Origin: Candidatus Chloroheliaceae bacterium
Lineage (GTDB): Bacteria > Chloroflexota > Chloroflexia > Chloroheliales > Chloroheliaceae
Reading direction: 5' to 3'
Length of the DNA stretch: 34,556 nucleotides
NCBI GenBank assembly: GCA_013390945.1
Contig: JACAUC010000029.1
Span: 1-34,556 of the forward strand
Below, piece by piece: positions 6,219-13,635 of the stretch. Numbering within the stretch: the stretch's first letter is position 1; every line of letters starts with the position of its first letter. The notes below the pieces were generated by a model. It was given only the letters and a program-made list of their open reading frames with translations, had not been told where the DNA came from and searched no databases. The position numbers were made by a program, and so were the translations under genes.

Positions 6219-7403
6219 TTACGCACTTTCTTCGGTAGCAGGCGAACCAGCCATCGGGTAAAGATTGATGCCCTTCTGGTGGGCAAAAGCTTCGCCGCGC
6301 TCTATCCGCTGGGCAATTGGCGGGTGAGTATAGAAGAACCAGACAGCCCAGCCCGGCGGATTAAGGTCGGCTAGGTTTTGGTTAGCCAGTTTTTTCATCG
6401 AGGAGACAAAAGCCGGGGCATTGCCAGTAGTCTCCAAGGCGTAACGGTCGGCGGCATTTTCACGGTTGCGGCTAAAACCGTTGCTGAGCGGCATGGTTAT
6501 TACACTAAAAGCCGAAAGTGCCAAAATGAGGAGCGGAAAAGAGGCCACATCTCCCACATTGCGGAAGCTAAAGGTCGGTAGGGTAGCCTGCAAAATTAGA
6601 TTGGTGATAAAAAGACCTACAAGGGTGACTGCCGCATCCAATCCAATCCCGCGCCAAATATCGGCGTGAACATGATGGCCTAATTCATGGGCCATAATCA
6701 CTTCGATTTCGTCAGGAGTATAATTTTGGGTCAGGGTATCACCCAACACAATCCGGCGAGTATTGCCGATACCTGCCACAAACGCATTGGCGGCACTGGT
6801 ACGGCGGCTAAAATCCATGGTGTAAATCCCTTTGACCCGTGCCCCGGTTCGCTCTGCCAACCGCAACAAACGAGCTTTAAGCTCCTCGTTTTCCAGCGGA
6901 ATGAATTTGTTAAAAAGGGGCATAATCAACACCGGAGCCAAATTGACCATTACTACCGCAAAAAAGAGGTAGAAGATACCCCCCACCAACCACCACCACT
7001 CTGGCAACCACCGTAGCCCAAAATAGAGCAACTCTACCAACGGGAATCCAAGTAGCCCAGCAATTACTAAGCCTTTGACCAAATCCAGCAGCCAATTGAC
7101 AAAATTCTGGTGGGAGAGTCCGTATTTGCGTGGCAGATAGTAGCTGCTATAAATACTCAAGGGAAAAGTCAGCAGAGCATAGGCTCCGCCAAAGAGTAGC
7201 ATATAAAGCGGTACTATAACCCACTGGTTAGCGTTCCAACTTTCCAATGCCTCCCGGAGTCGCAAGGAGAGCGTAGTGAAGAGCATTACCAGTAGACCAC
7301 TTAGGCCAATTGCCATATTTACAAAGAAGAGTACACGGCGCAGATTAGCGTACTCTTTGGCCTTGCGCTGCCGCCCTTCGGACATTTCGATAGATATAGT
7401 CAT
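6219..7403 (-). CDS. M48 family membrane metalloprotease (Ste24/HtpX-like)
   Basis: Integral-membrane zinc endopeptidase of the CAAX-protease type (family knowledge). The catalytic HELGH is at 239-243, with the third zinc ligand Glu315 in 'RENAADRYA' and the C-terminal 'FYTHPPIAQRIER' near 357-369. Hydrophobic segments near 23-45, 60-82, 108-130, 137-160, 250-272 and 285-305 give a multi-pass topology. At 394 aa with a long N-terminal membrane region it resembles Ste24-type proteins more than ~290-aa HtpX. It is first in a probable three-gene operon with the S2P protease and the Cas4-like nuclease. The upstream sequence holds a plausible promoter and an 11-bp inverted repeat. A role in membrane-protein quality control is inference. 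Confidence 0.93.
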   Translation of the reverse strand: MTISIEMSEGRQRKAKEYANLRRVLFFVNMAIGLSGLLVMLFTTLSLRLREALESWNANQWVIVPLYMLLFGGAYALLTFPLSIYSSYYLPRKYGLSHQNFVNWLLDLVKGLVIAGLLGFPLVELLYFGLRWLPEWWWLVGGIFYLFFAVVMVNLAPVLIMPLFNKFIPLENEELKARLLRLAERTGARVKGIYTMDFSRRTSAANAFVAGIGNTRRIVLGDTLTQNYTPDEIEVIMAHELGHHVHADIWRGIGLDAAVTLVGLFITNLILQATLPTFSFRNVGDVASFPLLILALSAFSVITMPLSNGFSRNRENAADRYALETTGNAPAFVSSMKKLANQNLADLNPPGWAVWFFYTHPPIAQRIERGEAFAHQKGINLYPMAGSPATEESA

Positions 7404-7407
7404 AAAG

Positions 7408-7499
7408 TGACCCCCAAAACCAAGTTTTGCTTAAACAAACTTTCTTCTATTTTACCAGATAGTTCCGCTAAAACCAATCAGCATCTCATTTGGGGGTCA
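7408..7499. repeat. 11-bp inverted repeat flanking the protease promoter
   Basis: TGACCCCCAAA (7408-7418) and TTTGGGGGTCA (7489-7499) are perfect reverse complements bracketing the promoter. The inner copy overlaps the GGGGG that could serve as the protease gene's ribosome-binding site. Confidence 0.5.
7449..7477 (-). promoter_or_regulatory. Probable promoter of the M48 protease operon
   Basis: On the minus strand, TTGGTT (7472-7477) and TAAAAT (7449-7454) are spaced by 17 nt. The -10 is good and the -35 matches three of six bases. Confidence 0.5.
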
Positions 7500-7647
7500 A
7501 GCTTGGTATAGAACAACCCCTAGCTAAATGGAGTTTTCTTTACAAGATTGGGGGATAAATTGACCAGAGAGAGCCGCCTCCAATAAGAAACCTAAGCCTT
7601 GCTGGAAGTGGCCCCGTCACACGAGTGGTTCGAAGTCTGCTAAATAG

Positions 7648-8541
7648 TTAAATTTCCACAATGAAAGGTAGACCAATATCCACGACGGGTTGTTTGAAAC
7701 TAAACCTCACCGCTGAACTGTCTTGGACTTTCATGCCTAATTTTTCAAAGGCGGCATAACCGCTCACCCGCGCCAATTCCAGAAAATCGCTGCTGCCATA
7801 GAGCGCGATTAACTCATTAATTGTACCCTCGCCATAATTGGCTTTGAGTCCAGTAGTCTCTAGCCGAACTTTTCGATTAGAGTTAGGTGAATTGTAATCT
7901 ACATAGACCTTCAAGCCCTTGAGTTCTTCGGCGGAAAGGTTTTCTAACTGGCTGGGATGAATATTACTGATAATATTGCCAAAGTGATCTATATGCCGGA
8001 CATAGCCCTGCAAAACTCGTCTCTTCCCCTGCTGCTCCCATTGCGGCCAAAGATCCTCAAAGCAGGCCACTTCGGTCAGATCCACCAGTGGCCCCACTTG
8101 TTCAAACGGTTCCCCCTTTGAGAGGTGGGCGGCTACCGGAGCATAGACATCTCGCCCATAAAAGGTGCTACTGACCAAGTGGCGATGGTAGGCTGGGTTA
8201 ACTGGCTCACGAGCAACGGCATTGGGATAACCATTGAGAATATAGGAAAAGAGGCCGTTATCCGGCCCGATAAAAAATCCGACGTTCGGTACTTCCAAAC
8301 AAATAGTGCGGCGTTCGGTCTTTACACCTGGATCAACTACTGCCAGATGGATCGTACCAGAAGGAAAATGGTTATGAGAGATGTGTAATAGAAAGGCCCC
8401 TTGTAAAACGTTTTGCGGTTCGACAAGGTGTGAAATATCTATAACTGTAGCACTAGGGTTAATGCTATGGATTACTCCTTTTATTATCCCGACGTAACCA
8501 TCTTGCTCTCCAAAATCAGTGGTAAGGGTTATGATAGTCAT
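7648..8541 (-). CDS. SAM hydroxide adenosyltransferase family (DUF62) protein
   Basis: The family converts S-adenosylmethionine to adenosine and methionine using water or hydroxide; relatives are the SAM-dependent fluorinase and chlorinase (family knowledge). The 297 aa show 'LTTDFGEQDGYVG' (residues 6-18), 'AVVDPGVKTERRTI' (Asp70 and Arg77/78), 'IGPDNGLFSY' (91-100), and the C-terminal barrel with 'IDHFGNIISNI'. The motif usually written TFHGRD is TFYGRD here: Tyr128 stands where the hydrolases' third triad residue, His, is expected, whereas fluorinase and chlorinase have Tyr. The N-terminus and Asp/Arg pair stay hydrolase-like, and the fluorinase insertion is absent. The gene lies 7 nt after the 114-aa ORF and belongs to the SAM-riboswitch operon. 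Confidence 0.9.
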   Translation of the reverse strand: MTIITLTTDFGEQDGYVGIIKGVIHSINPSATVIDISHLVEPQNVLQGAFLLHISHNHFPSGTIHLAVVDPGVKTERRTICLEVPNVGFFIGPDNGLFSYILNGYPNAVAREPVNPAYHRHLVSSTFYGRDVYAPVAAHLSKGEPFEQVGPLVDLTEVACFEDLWPQWEQQGKRRVLQGYVRHIDHFGNIISNIHPSQLENLSAEELKGLKVYVDYNSPNSNRKVRLETTGLKANYGEGTINELIALYGSSDFLELARVSGYAAFEKLGMKVQDSSAVRFSFKQPVVDIGLPFIVEI

Positions 8542-8548
8542 GTTATTC

Positions 8549-8893
8549 CTAAAAGCCTAATTCTGCCAAGAGCCGATTAGCTACCTCGGCAGGTTCTAAC
8601 AGGTCTACTTCGGCGGACTGAGCAGGTACTAGGTAGGGTGCAATATCGGTATTTTCGATAGCCCGCTCCCAAGCCCGTTCCCAAGTAGCACAACCGTAAG
8701 CTCTGCTCATTAAAAGTAGATAGAGTGCCACTACCTGCTCGGTGCTAATCTGGTTCTGCTGATTAAAAAAGTAGAGAACTCGGGCTAGTCCGCCCTGACC
8801 GGCCACGCAGACGTTGTAAAGATCCACAAAACTCTCTTTAACCTGAGTGCCGAAGGTTGAAAGCACAAAATCTCCGCTTGAGTTGTAAGGCAT
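8549..8893 (-). CDS. Conserved-looking hypothetical protein in SAM-riboswitch operon
   Basis: 114 aa, no family recognised. It looks soluble, largely helical and acidic at the C-terminus ('SAEVDLLEPAEVANRLLAELGF'). It contains two Cys (Cys29, Cys67) and a Trp-rich 'ATWERAWERAIE' helix. There is no signal peptide or membrane segment. AGAGGA precedes the ATG with ~6-nt spacing, so translation is well supported. It is the first gene after the SAM-I riboswitch terminator and is followed 7 nt later by the SAM-consuming enzyme, which suggests a role in SAM or methionine handling, possibly as a partner of that enzyme. This is inference from position only. Confidence 0.8.
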   Translation of the reverse strand: MPYNSSGDFVLSTFGTQVKESFVDLYNVCVAGQGGLARVLYFFNQQNQISTEQVVALYLLLMSRAYGCATWERAWERAIENTDIAPYLVPAQSAEVDLLEPAEVANRLLAELGF

Positions 8894-8968
8894 GTTTAAA
8901 TTCCTCTTTTCTGTCTGGCTAATGCTCTAACCCAAAACCAGTTACCGCCAATTTGACTATGGGAAACT

Positions 8969-9005
8969 AAAAAACCCCGCTTATCATCTGTTGGATAAGG
9001 GGGTT
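8969..9005 (-). terminator. SAM-riboswitch expression platform terminator
   Basis: On the minus strand, a stem of 8973-8985 with 8994-9005 (one bulged base) and an 8-nt loop is followed by six T (8969-8974). Its 5' arm CCCTTATC (8994-9001) can alternatively pair with GATAAGGG (9056-9063) in the 3' strand of aptamer helix P1, the expected antiterminator. Confidence 0.9.
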
Positions 9006-9030
9006 GGAATTTTCGTTTCTCCAGTTAATC

Positions 9031-9046
9031 CGACTTTATTAAGTCG
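9031..9046 (-). other. Small hairpin in riboswitch linker
   Basis: CGACTT, loop AATA, AAGTCG on the minus strand: a perfect 6-bp stem between aptamer and terminator. It may shorten the distance between P1 and the terminator arm or act as a pause site. Confidence 0.6.
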
Positions 9047-9053
9047 AGAATAA

Positions 9054-9170
9054 CTCCCTTATCTTGCGACTACTTGGTTAGTAAGTAGTACCGGAATTGG
9101 CACCATACACACTACTTGTTGGTTGCCGGGCTTCCCAGGGCCTTTTCCCCTCCACCTCTCTGGATAAGAG
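9054..9170 (-). promoter_or_regulatory. SAM-I (S-box) riboswitch aptamer
   Basis: Read on the minus strand. P1 is formed by CTCTTATC (9163-9170) and GATAAGGGAG (9054-9063). Next come the kink-turn region 'AGAGGTGGAGGG', then GGCCC, the conserved GCCCGGCAACC (9121-9131), and GGTGCCAATTCC (9093-9104) in J3/4-P4. These are the hallmark S-box blocks in the correct order. The architecture is a transcriptional OFF switch: SAM stabilises P1, which frees the terminator at 8969-9005. Confidence 0.95.
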
Positions 9171-9208
9171 CAATATTTAATTTTCGTTAGTTTTATCTAC
9201 TACTGCTA

Positions 9209-9237
9209 AGTATAACTTCCTGTATAGAGATTGTCAA
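9209..9237 (-). promoter_or_regulatory. Sigma-70 promoter of the SAM-riboswitch operon
   Basis: Minus strand TTGACA (9232-9237), 17-nt spacer, TATACT (9209-9214). Transcription should start near 9202, giving a leader of about 310 nt before the first gene. Confidence 0.85.
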
Positions 9238-9385
9238 GTTTAAATTTGGTGAAGAAACCTAGCACAGCCGAATTTATCAGCTATGAGATAAAGGTGGCGT
9301 TAGCCGAAAGCCTTTGAGAGCAGAGGAGAGGTTACGTAAGGGTAACGTCACGGTCATAAGATGAGTGGAGTTTCAGGTACTAAAG

Positions 9386-9401
9386 TGGCATAATTCTTGC
9401 A
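9386..9401 (+). promoter_or_regulatory. Sigma-54-like promoter
   Basis: TGGCATA, four bases, TTGCA: invariant GG and GC at -24/-12 with exact spacing, one change from the TGGCAC block. It points at the OpgC-like gene with a predicted ~250-nt leader. The palindrome at 9331-9346 is about 40 bp upstream and could be an activator site. Confidence 0.5.
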
Positions 9402-9494
9402 CCAAATAAGTCAAGAAAATTTTATAGAACAAATTAGCCTATTCTCTCAAATTTTACAGCAACAAACTAAAGAGACGAAGCGGAAATTAAATGT

Positions 9495-9529
9495 ATAGAA
9501 AAATTTACAAAAAATTTAAATTTTTCTAT
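9495..9529. repeat. AT-rich 13-bp palindrome
   Basis: 9495-9507 and 9517-9529 are perfect complements with a 9-nt loop; nearly all A/T. It lies in the predicted leader of the OpgC-like gene. Function unknown. Confidence 0.6.
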
Positions 9530-9660
9530 CCTACCGAACATCGAATAGCGTTACAATCAAGTTAGAACGTTTTAAGAAGCTTTTAGGATTTGCAACGTAA
9601 AATTTTTCAAATGGGTAGTAGTTGATAAGGATAGATTAGGTAGAGAGAAGGAACTAATAT

Positions 9661-10845
9661 ATGCTAAATGTTGGTTCAGCAAATAACACAATTGCCCTCC
9701 GCCCTCCCCTCCGGTTGGCTTGGCCTTGGAGCTATCGCCCTGCCAAAGGCGGCGGACGAGACACACGCCTTGACCTGCTGCGAGGTTTCTGTCTCTTTGT
9801 AATGGCAATTGACCACATCGGTCTCTTTGGCCCGGATACGTGGCTCTACGCTGTTACGGCTAAAGGTGAGTTCTTTATCTCCGCCGCCGAAGGTTTCGTT
9901 TTTATCTCTGGCCTCGTTATGGGGATTGTCTATTGTAAAACGATTGCCAAAGAGGGTTTAGGAAAGTCTATCTCTAAAATTTTACAACGGGTAGTCAAGC
10001 TCTATTGGCTAACGGTGGGTCTCACCCTCTTCTTTACCGCACTGGCAACCTATACCCCCCTAAAGCTTTGGGCCGAACGTGATTGGATTACAATTAAAGA
10101 CCCGGTTGAACTGATAGTGGGTTCCCTAACCCTCCACTTCGCCTACCACGGTAGCTCGATAATGGTAATGTATGTCTTATTCTTGGCACTGGCTCCCCTC
10201 ATCTTTTACCTGCTTACGCAGGGTAAAGTACGGTTGGTATTGGCTATTTCTTGGCTGGTTTGGCTGGGTAATCTCTACTATCCTAACCAATTCAGTCTAC
10301 CTTTCCAATCCAACTTCCCGTTTGCCGCTTGGCAGACCATTTTCGTAAGTGGGCTAGTAATTGGCTACTACCGGGAACGTTTGGCTACCTGGTTTAAACC
10401 ACAGTGGCGCAAACTTTACTTTACCACCATCAGCATAACCGCCGTTCTGCTCCTGATCTTCTTCCTTTTGGATAAAGCGGGTTGGGCGCAACAATCTTTC
10501 TTGGACAGTCTCAACTATCGCTCGGTCTTGGCTGAAATGAACGATAAAGGTAGACTACCGTTGCCGCGAATTTTAGGGGTCTCACTCTATCTTCAAGCCT
10601 TTTACCTGCTGGCTAGTTGGCTCTGGATACCGCTACGAGACCTGTTCGGTTGGTTCCTAGTACCAATCGGAGAGGCCGGATTATATGTCTACTCGATGCA
10701 CCTAGTCTTAATCGTGCTAATTTACAATATACCCGGCTTCTTAGAGTTACCTTACCTGCTCTATGGCTTAGCCGAACTTGCCGCGATTAGCCTGCTGTGG
10801 GTAGCCGTCAAAACTCACTTTCTCTTTAACATCATACCGCGATAA
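9661..10845 (+). CDS. OpgC-like membrane acyltransferase
   Basis: 394-aa polytopic protein. The 'TRLDLLRGFCLFVMAIDHIGLFG' block (residues ~35-58) is the characteristic start of OpgC and related acyltransferase-3-like proteins, which transfer acyl or succinyl groups to periplasmic or surface glycans (family knowledge). It contains about ten hydrophobic segments, the last near residues 335-390, and 'GEAGLYVYSMHLVLIVLIY' near the C-terminus, also typical. Start: ATG 9661 with GAGAGAAGGA about 10 nt upstream. The first ~35 residues are a Pro/Arg-rich cytosolic tail. The acceptor is unknown; no glucan synthase is adjacent. Its long leader with a sigma-54-like promoter suggests conditional expression. 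It converges with the subtilisin-like lipoprotein gene, with 34 nt between them and no obvious terminator. Confidence 0.85.
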   Translation: MLNVGSANNTIALRPPLRLAWPWSYRPAKGGGRDTRLDLLRGFCLFVMAIDHIGLFGPDTWLYAVTAKGEFFISAAEGFVFISGLVMGIVYCKTIAKEGLGKSISKILQRVVKLYWLTVGLTLFFTALATYTPLKLWAERDWITIKDPVELIVGSLTLHFAYHGSSIMVMYVLFLALAPLIFYLLTQGKVRLVLAISWLVWLGNLYYPNQFSLPFQSNFPFAAWQTIFVSGLVIGYYRERLATWFKPQWRKLYFTTISITAVLLLIFFLLDKAGWAQQSFLDSLNYRSVLAEMNDKGRLPLPRILGVSLYLQAFYLLASWLWIPLRDLFGWFLVPIGEAGLYVYSMHLVLIVLIYNIPGFLELPYLLYGLAELAAISLLWVAVKTHFLFNIIPR

Positions 10846-10879
10846 TCGGCGGACGGAGCCGCACTCCCACAGAACCCCA

Positions 10880-13414
10880 CTAGCCCCGATTAAGCAACCT
10901 GAAATCGCTGAAAAGAGCATTGATCGCTTGAGTGTATCCCGCTGCCGCAAAGCCAATACTGCCACTGCCGCTGGCTTGAGTAGTCTTAGCCATTTTGTTG
11001 TTTACGCCTACACTCAATTGATTGCCAGTAGTAAGCAGGCGCACCACGTTCGGGCCACCATTATTCCAACTAGGCGAGGCACTCCAGCCAATTAACTCTT
11101 TCCACTCTCCAGCACTAAATTGGCTTACCTGTAGCAGCCCGGTTCCCGTCACACTCAAAAGATAATAATCGGTAGGCGATTGTAACCAGAAGACCAAGCC
11201 GTAAATCCCACTATTGCCTTCAATACCCTGCACTTTTACTTCCGCCGTAAACGCCTGAATCTCTTCCATATTGGGATAAGTCACCCAAATCAGTTGGTTA
11301 GGGGAGGCTTTAATCTTATAGGAGCCCTTCTCATAGAAAGTATCCCCATTATTAGGCAAGCCGCTACTAGTGAGTTGGAAATCATCCCGGAAAGTCACCG
11401 AACTAGCAGGTAGAGCGGTCAGATCGGGTAGCGTAGTAGGAGTCGGAGCAACCGCCTTGGTAGCAATAGGTCGAGGTGTCGCTGAAGCCAAACGATTAGT
11501 CGCGCTAGTGGAAGTGGGCTTGGATGTAACCGGCACCACGTTAGGCGACGGAAACCGATTAGAGATTTTCACATTTAGATCCGGGTTAGGATCAAGCGCA
11601 GGCGGAGAAGGTGGATTACTCTTCAAACTGATTTCGCCGGGGGTAAGCCCGGTCAGATCAGAGCGTCCATAGCCATAGATCGTATCTGGCCCACTTGGGC
11701 CAAGGTCTTTCACCGTTTGCAGGATCACTTGAGCCAATTCGTTTGAACTCAATTTTAGGTTAGCACTCTTGATAAGAGCAGCCAATCCCGCCGCTTCAGG
11801 ACAAGACGCGCTAGTACCATTAAAAGCACTTTCGCCTTCTTCAGCATAGGCCACACTAGAGACACCAGTCGGAGCCGAAAGCTCCGGCTTGAAAACCCCA
11901 TTGGGTAGTGGCCCTTGGCTACTGTAATTAGCAATATTATTGGTGTTCCATTCTACCGCCCCAACTGCAAAAGCCCCTTTGCTATCCGCAGGATTGGCGA
12001 CAGACATCACCGGGGTGAAAAACTGGAGTAAAAGATCGTGCGTAAAAATATGGAGCCGGAACGGCGCAGCAGGTTGGGTGGTATTGGGCTTGAGCCGTAC
12101 TTTTAAGTAATAAGCCGTACCGGGGCGAAGCCTAAGCGGAAAATATTCGCGTGGTTCACGGCTACGTTGATCGTTGGTACTGCTGATAAGGGTTTTGCCA
12201 TCTTTGTCTTCAAGGAAGAGATCAAGGTCGGTGCGGGTCTTGGCACTCCATTGTTCCCAGCTTAAAATTATAGAGCTATCAAAGGGAACCCCCGCCGCAT
12301 TGCCCACTCCTAGACGATTCACCCCCGGTAACCACTGATGAAAGCCTTGTGCGTCCGGGTCAAAAAGACCAGCGTAGTGACTGCTCCCCTCGTTACCCGA
12401 TGAAATAAAGAAGATAATACCCTTATCCTGCCGCAGCTTATCAATCTTACGATTGAGCGGTTCCATACCTTCACCAGAGGAACCATGCCCACCCAACGAC
12501 ATAGAGATAAAATGTACGCCCTTACTTACCAGATAATCTAGGGCATCGGCAATCTCGTTGTCAGTAGGATCTACTGAGACCGGATAAAATTCGGCTTCAG
12601 GAGCCAAAGAGTAGAGTATCTCCAGCACCGCCGTACCGTGTACCGTTTCGTCAATGGTAGGATCTTCGCCATTTACGCTACTCTGGTCGCGGACAGCCAG
12701 ATTAACAGGCAGAGTCTTACCCAAAAAGTCTTGGTAATATCTGAAACCGCCGTCAACCACTCCTACTTTAACACCTTTACCCTTAAAACCAGCCGCCTGC
12801 CACTTATCGGCCCCCATCACCTTAACACCCTCGTTTTTGCTAGTCTGGTAAAGGTTCAAGAGAGCCTCTTTGGTTTCGGGCAAATTCCCCAACTCCTGCA
12901 GGTTTTTCGCCAGCACAATCTGAATATTTTTCACGCCTTGAAAAGCGGCAAGGTCGCGCAGAAAATTATCCTTGCTAGACAAGTTAGCATAAGTAATAAA
13001 AGTAGTTACAGGTACTGCCACCCGCATTTTGACCGTACCCTCGATGTTGGGGCTGTCAATCACACGCCCGCCCATCGTCTTTACCTTCTCGCTAACCGCA
13101 GTCGTGTTAGTCGGGTCGTCCAACTCCAACTCAAATTGCACTTCGTCTTTTTTGTTGATAAGACCCTGCTCACGGGCAAAATCCACCGCCGCCTTCTGTT
13201 TGTCGGCCTCTGCACCTTCGGTAGTGGTATATCTAAGAAAGATTTCAAGCAAGAGGCTATCTACTTTACTGCTACTATCCAAGGGTTTTGGCGTAACAGT
13301 GGGTACCTCCGTAGGATTAGGGCCACAGGCTTGTAAAACTAAAAGAGCCAAACTTAGCAAAACCAGCATTAAAGCCATACGGCCTGAAAACTTAACCAAA
13401 CTTTTCGGCAACAT
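10880..13414 (-). CDS. Subtilisin-like (S8) serine protease lipoprotein with C-terminal concanavalin-like domain
   Basis: 844 aa. The N-terminus is a lipoprotein signal with lipobox 'LVLQAC' (Cys30). A prodomain-like region spans ~50-200. Catalytic residues are Asp221 ('VGVVDGGF'), His259 ('TVHGTAV'), oxyanion Asn341 ('SSGNEG') and Ser535 ('NGTSASCPEAAG'). Residues ~380-460 form an insertion resembling a PPC-type beta domain ('TDLDLFLEDKDGKTL'). After ~590 comes a Pro/Ser/Thr-rich linker to 665, then a beta-sandwich (670-844, 'GIYGLVFWLQSPTDYYLLSVTG') of the LamG/3-keto-disaccharide-hydrolase kind that may bind carbohydrate. Predicted location is the outer face of the membrane. Substrate unknown. 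It is monocistronic as far as can be seen and transcribed divergently from the iron permease. Confidence 0.9.
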   Translation of the reverse strand: MLPKSLVKFSGRMALMLVLLSLALLVLQACGPNPTEVPTVTPKPLDSSSKVDSLLLEIFLRYTTTEGAEADKQKAAVDFAREQGLINKKDEVQFELELDDPTNTTAVSEKVKTMGGRVIDSPNIEGTVKMRVAVPVTTFITYANLSSKDNFLRDLAAFQGVKNIQIVLAKNLQELGNLPETKEALLNLYQTSKNEGVKVMGADKWQAAGFKGKGVKVGVVDGGFRYYQDFLGKTLPVNLAVRDQSSVNGEDPTIDETVHGTAVLEILYSLAPEAEFYPVSVDPTDNEIADALDYLVSKGVHFISMSLGGHGSSGEGMEPLNRKIDKLRQDKGIIFFISSGNEGSSHYAGLFDPDAQGFHQWLPGVNRLGVGNAAGVPFDSSIILSWEQWSAKTRTDLDLFLEDKDGKTLISSTNDQRSREPREYFPLRLRPGTAYYLKVRLKPNTTQPAAPFRLHIFTHDLLLQFFTPVMSVANPADSKGAFAVGAVEWNTNNIANYSSQGPLPNGVFKPELSAPTGVSSVAYAEEGESAFNGTSASCPEAAGLAALIKSANLKLSSNELAQVILQTVKDLGPSGPDTIYGYGRSDLTGLTPGEISLKSNPPSPPALDPNPDLNVKISNRFPSPNVVPVTSKPTSTSATNRLASATPRPIATKAVAPTPTTLPDLTALPASSVTFRDDFQLTSSGLPNNGDTFYEKGSYKIKASPNQLIWVTYPNMEEIQAFTAEVKVQGIEGNSGIYGLVFWLQSPTDYYLLSVTGTGLLQVSQFSAGEWKELIGWSASPSWNNGGPNVVRLLTTGNQLSVGVNNKMAKTTQASGSGSIGFAAAGYTQAINALFSDFRLLNRG

Positions 13415-13543
13415 TAAAATAATTCTCCCCTGACTAATTAGTTCTTATCAAACCAAAAGGCCAATTCAAAAGACCCTTATAAAGCATACCATATTATGCA
13501 AATTTAACCAAATGGCAATTAAGGTTAAAATAAAAAGCAAGAC

Positions 13544-13572
13544 TTGACAACTAGGCGGTATTAGCCTATACT
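13544..13572 (+). promoter_or_regulatory. Sigma-70 promoter of the FTR1 permease
   Basis: TTGACA (13544-13549), 17-nt spacer, TATACT (13567-13572). The start should fall near 13579, giving a ~57-nt leader. Confidence 0.85.
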
Positions 13573-13579
13573 AACCTAT
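13561..13579 (+). promoter_or_regulatory. DtxR/IdeR-like iron box
   Basis: TTAGCCTATACTAACCTAT covers the -10 and matches 14 of 19 positions of the iron-box consensus as I remember it (TTAGGTTAGGCTAACCTAA). The right half-site is nearly perfect. Position over the -10 fits iron-dependent repression of the permease. Confidence 0.55.
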
Positions 13580-13635
13580 AGGTATAACAGATGCTAAAAA
13601 TGGTACTGGTTTTTAGACTTTGAAAAGAGGACGAT

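Larger units (their letters stand above)
9241..9660. other. Long regulatory intergenic region before the OpgC-like gene
   Basis: 420 nt with no gene seen. It contains a cluster of small hairpins (TTTATC/GATAAA at 9273-9292; GGC-GTTA-GCC at 9296-9305), an imperfect palindrome GTTACGTAAGGGTAAC at 9331-9346, a sigma-54-type promoter at 9386-9401, and an AT-rich 13-bp hairpin at 9495-9529. I could not match the hairpin cluster to a riboswitch class. Confidence 0.5.

Noticed and set aside
9273..9346. Known riboswitch class before the OpgC-like gene
   Set aside because: Compared by eye with TPP, cobalamin, fluoride, c-di-GMP, guanidine and Mn motifs; none of their invariant blocks is present.
12638..13336. 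232-aa plus-strand open frame
   Set aside because: Fully antisense to the subtilisin-like protease, whose catalytic motifs and lipobox prove the minus strand; composition is not protein-like.
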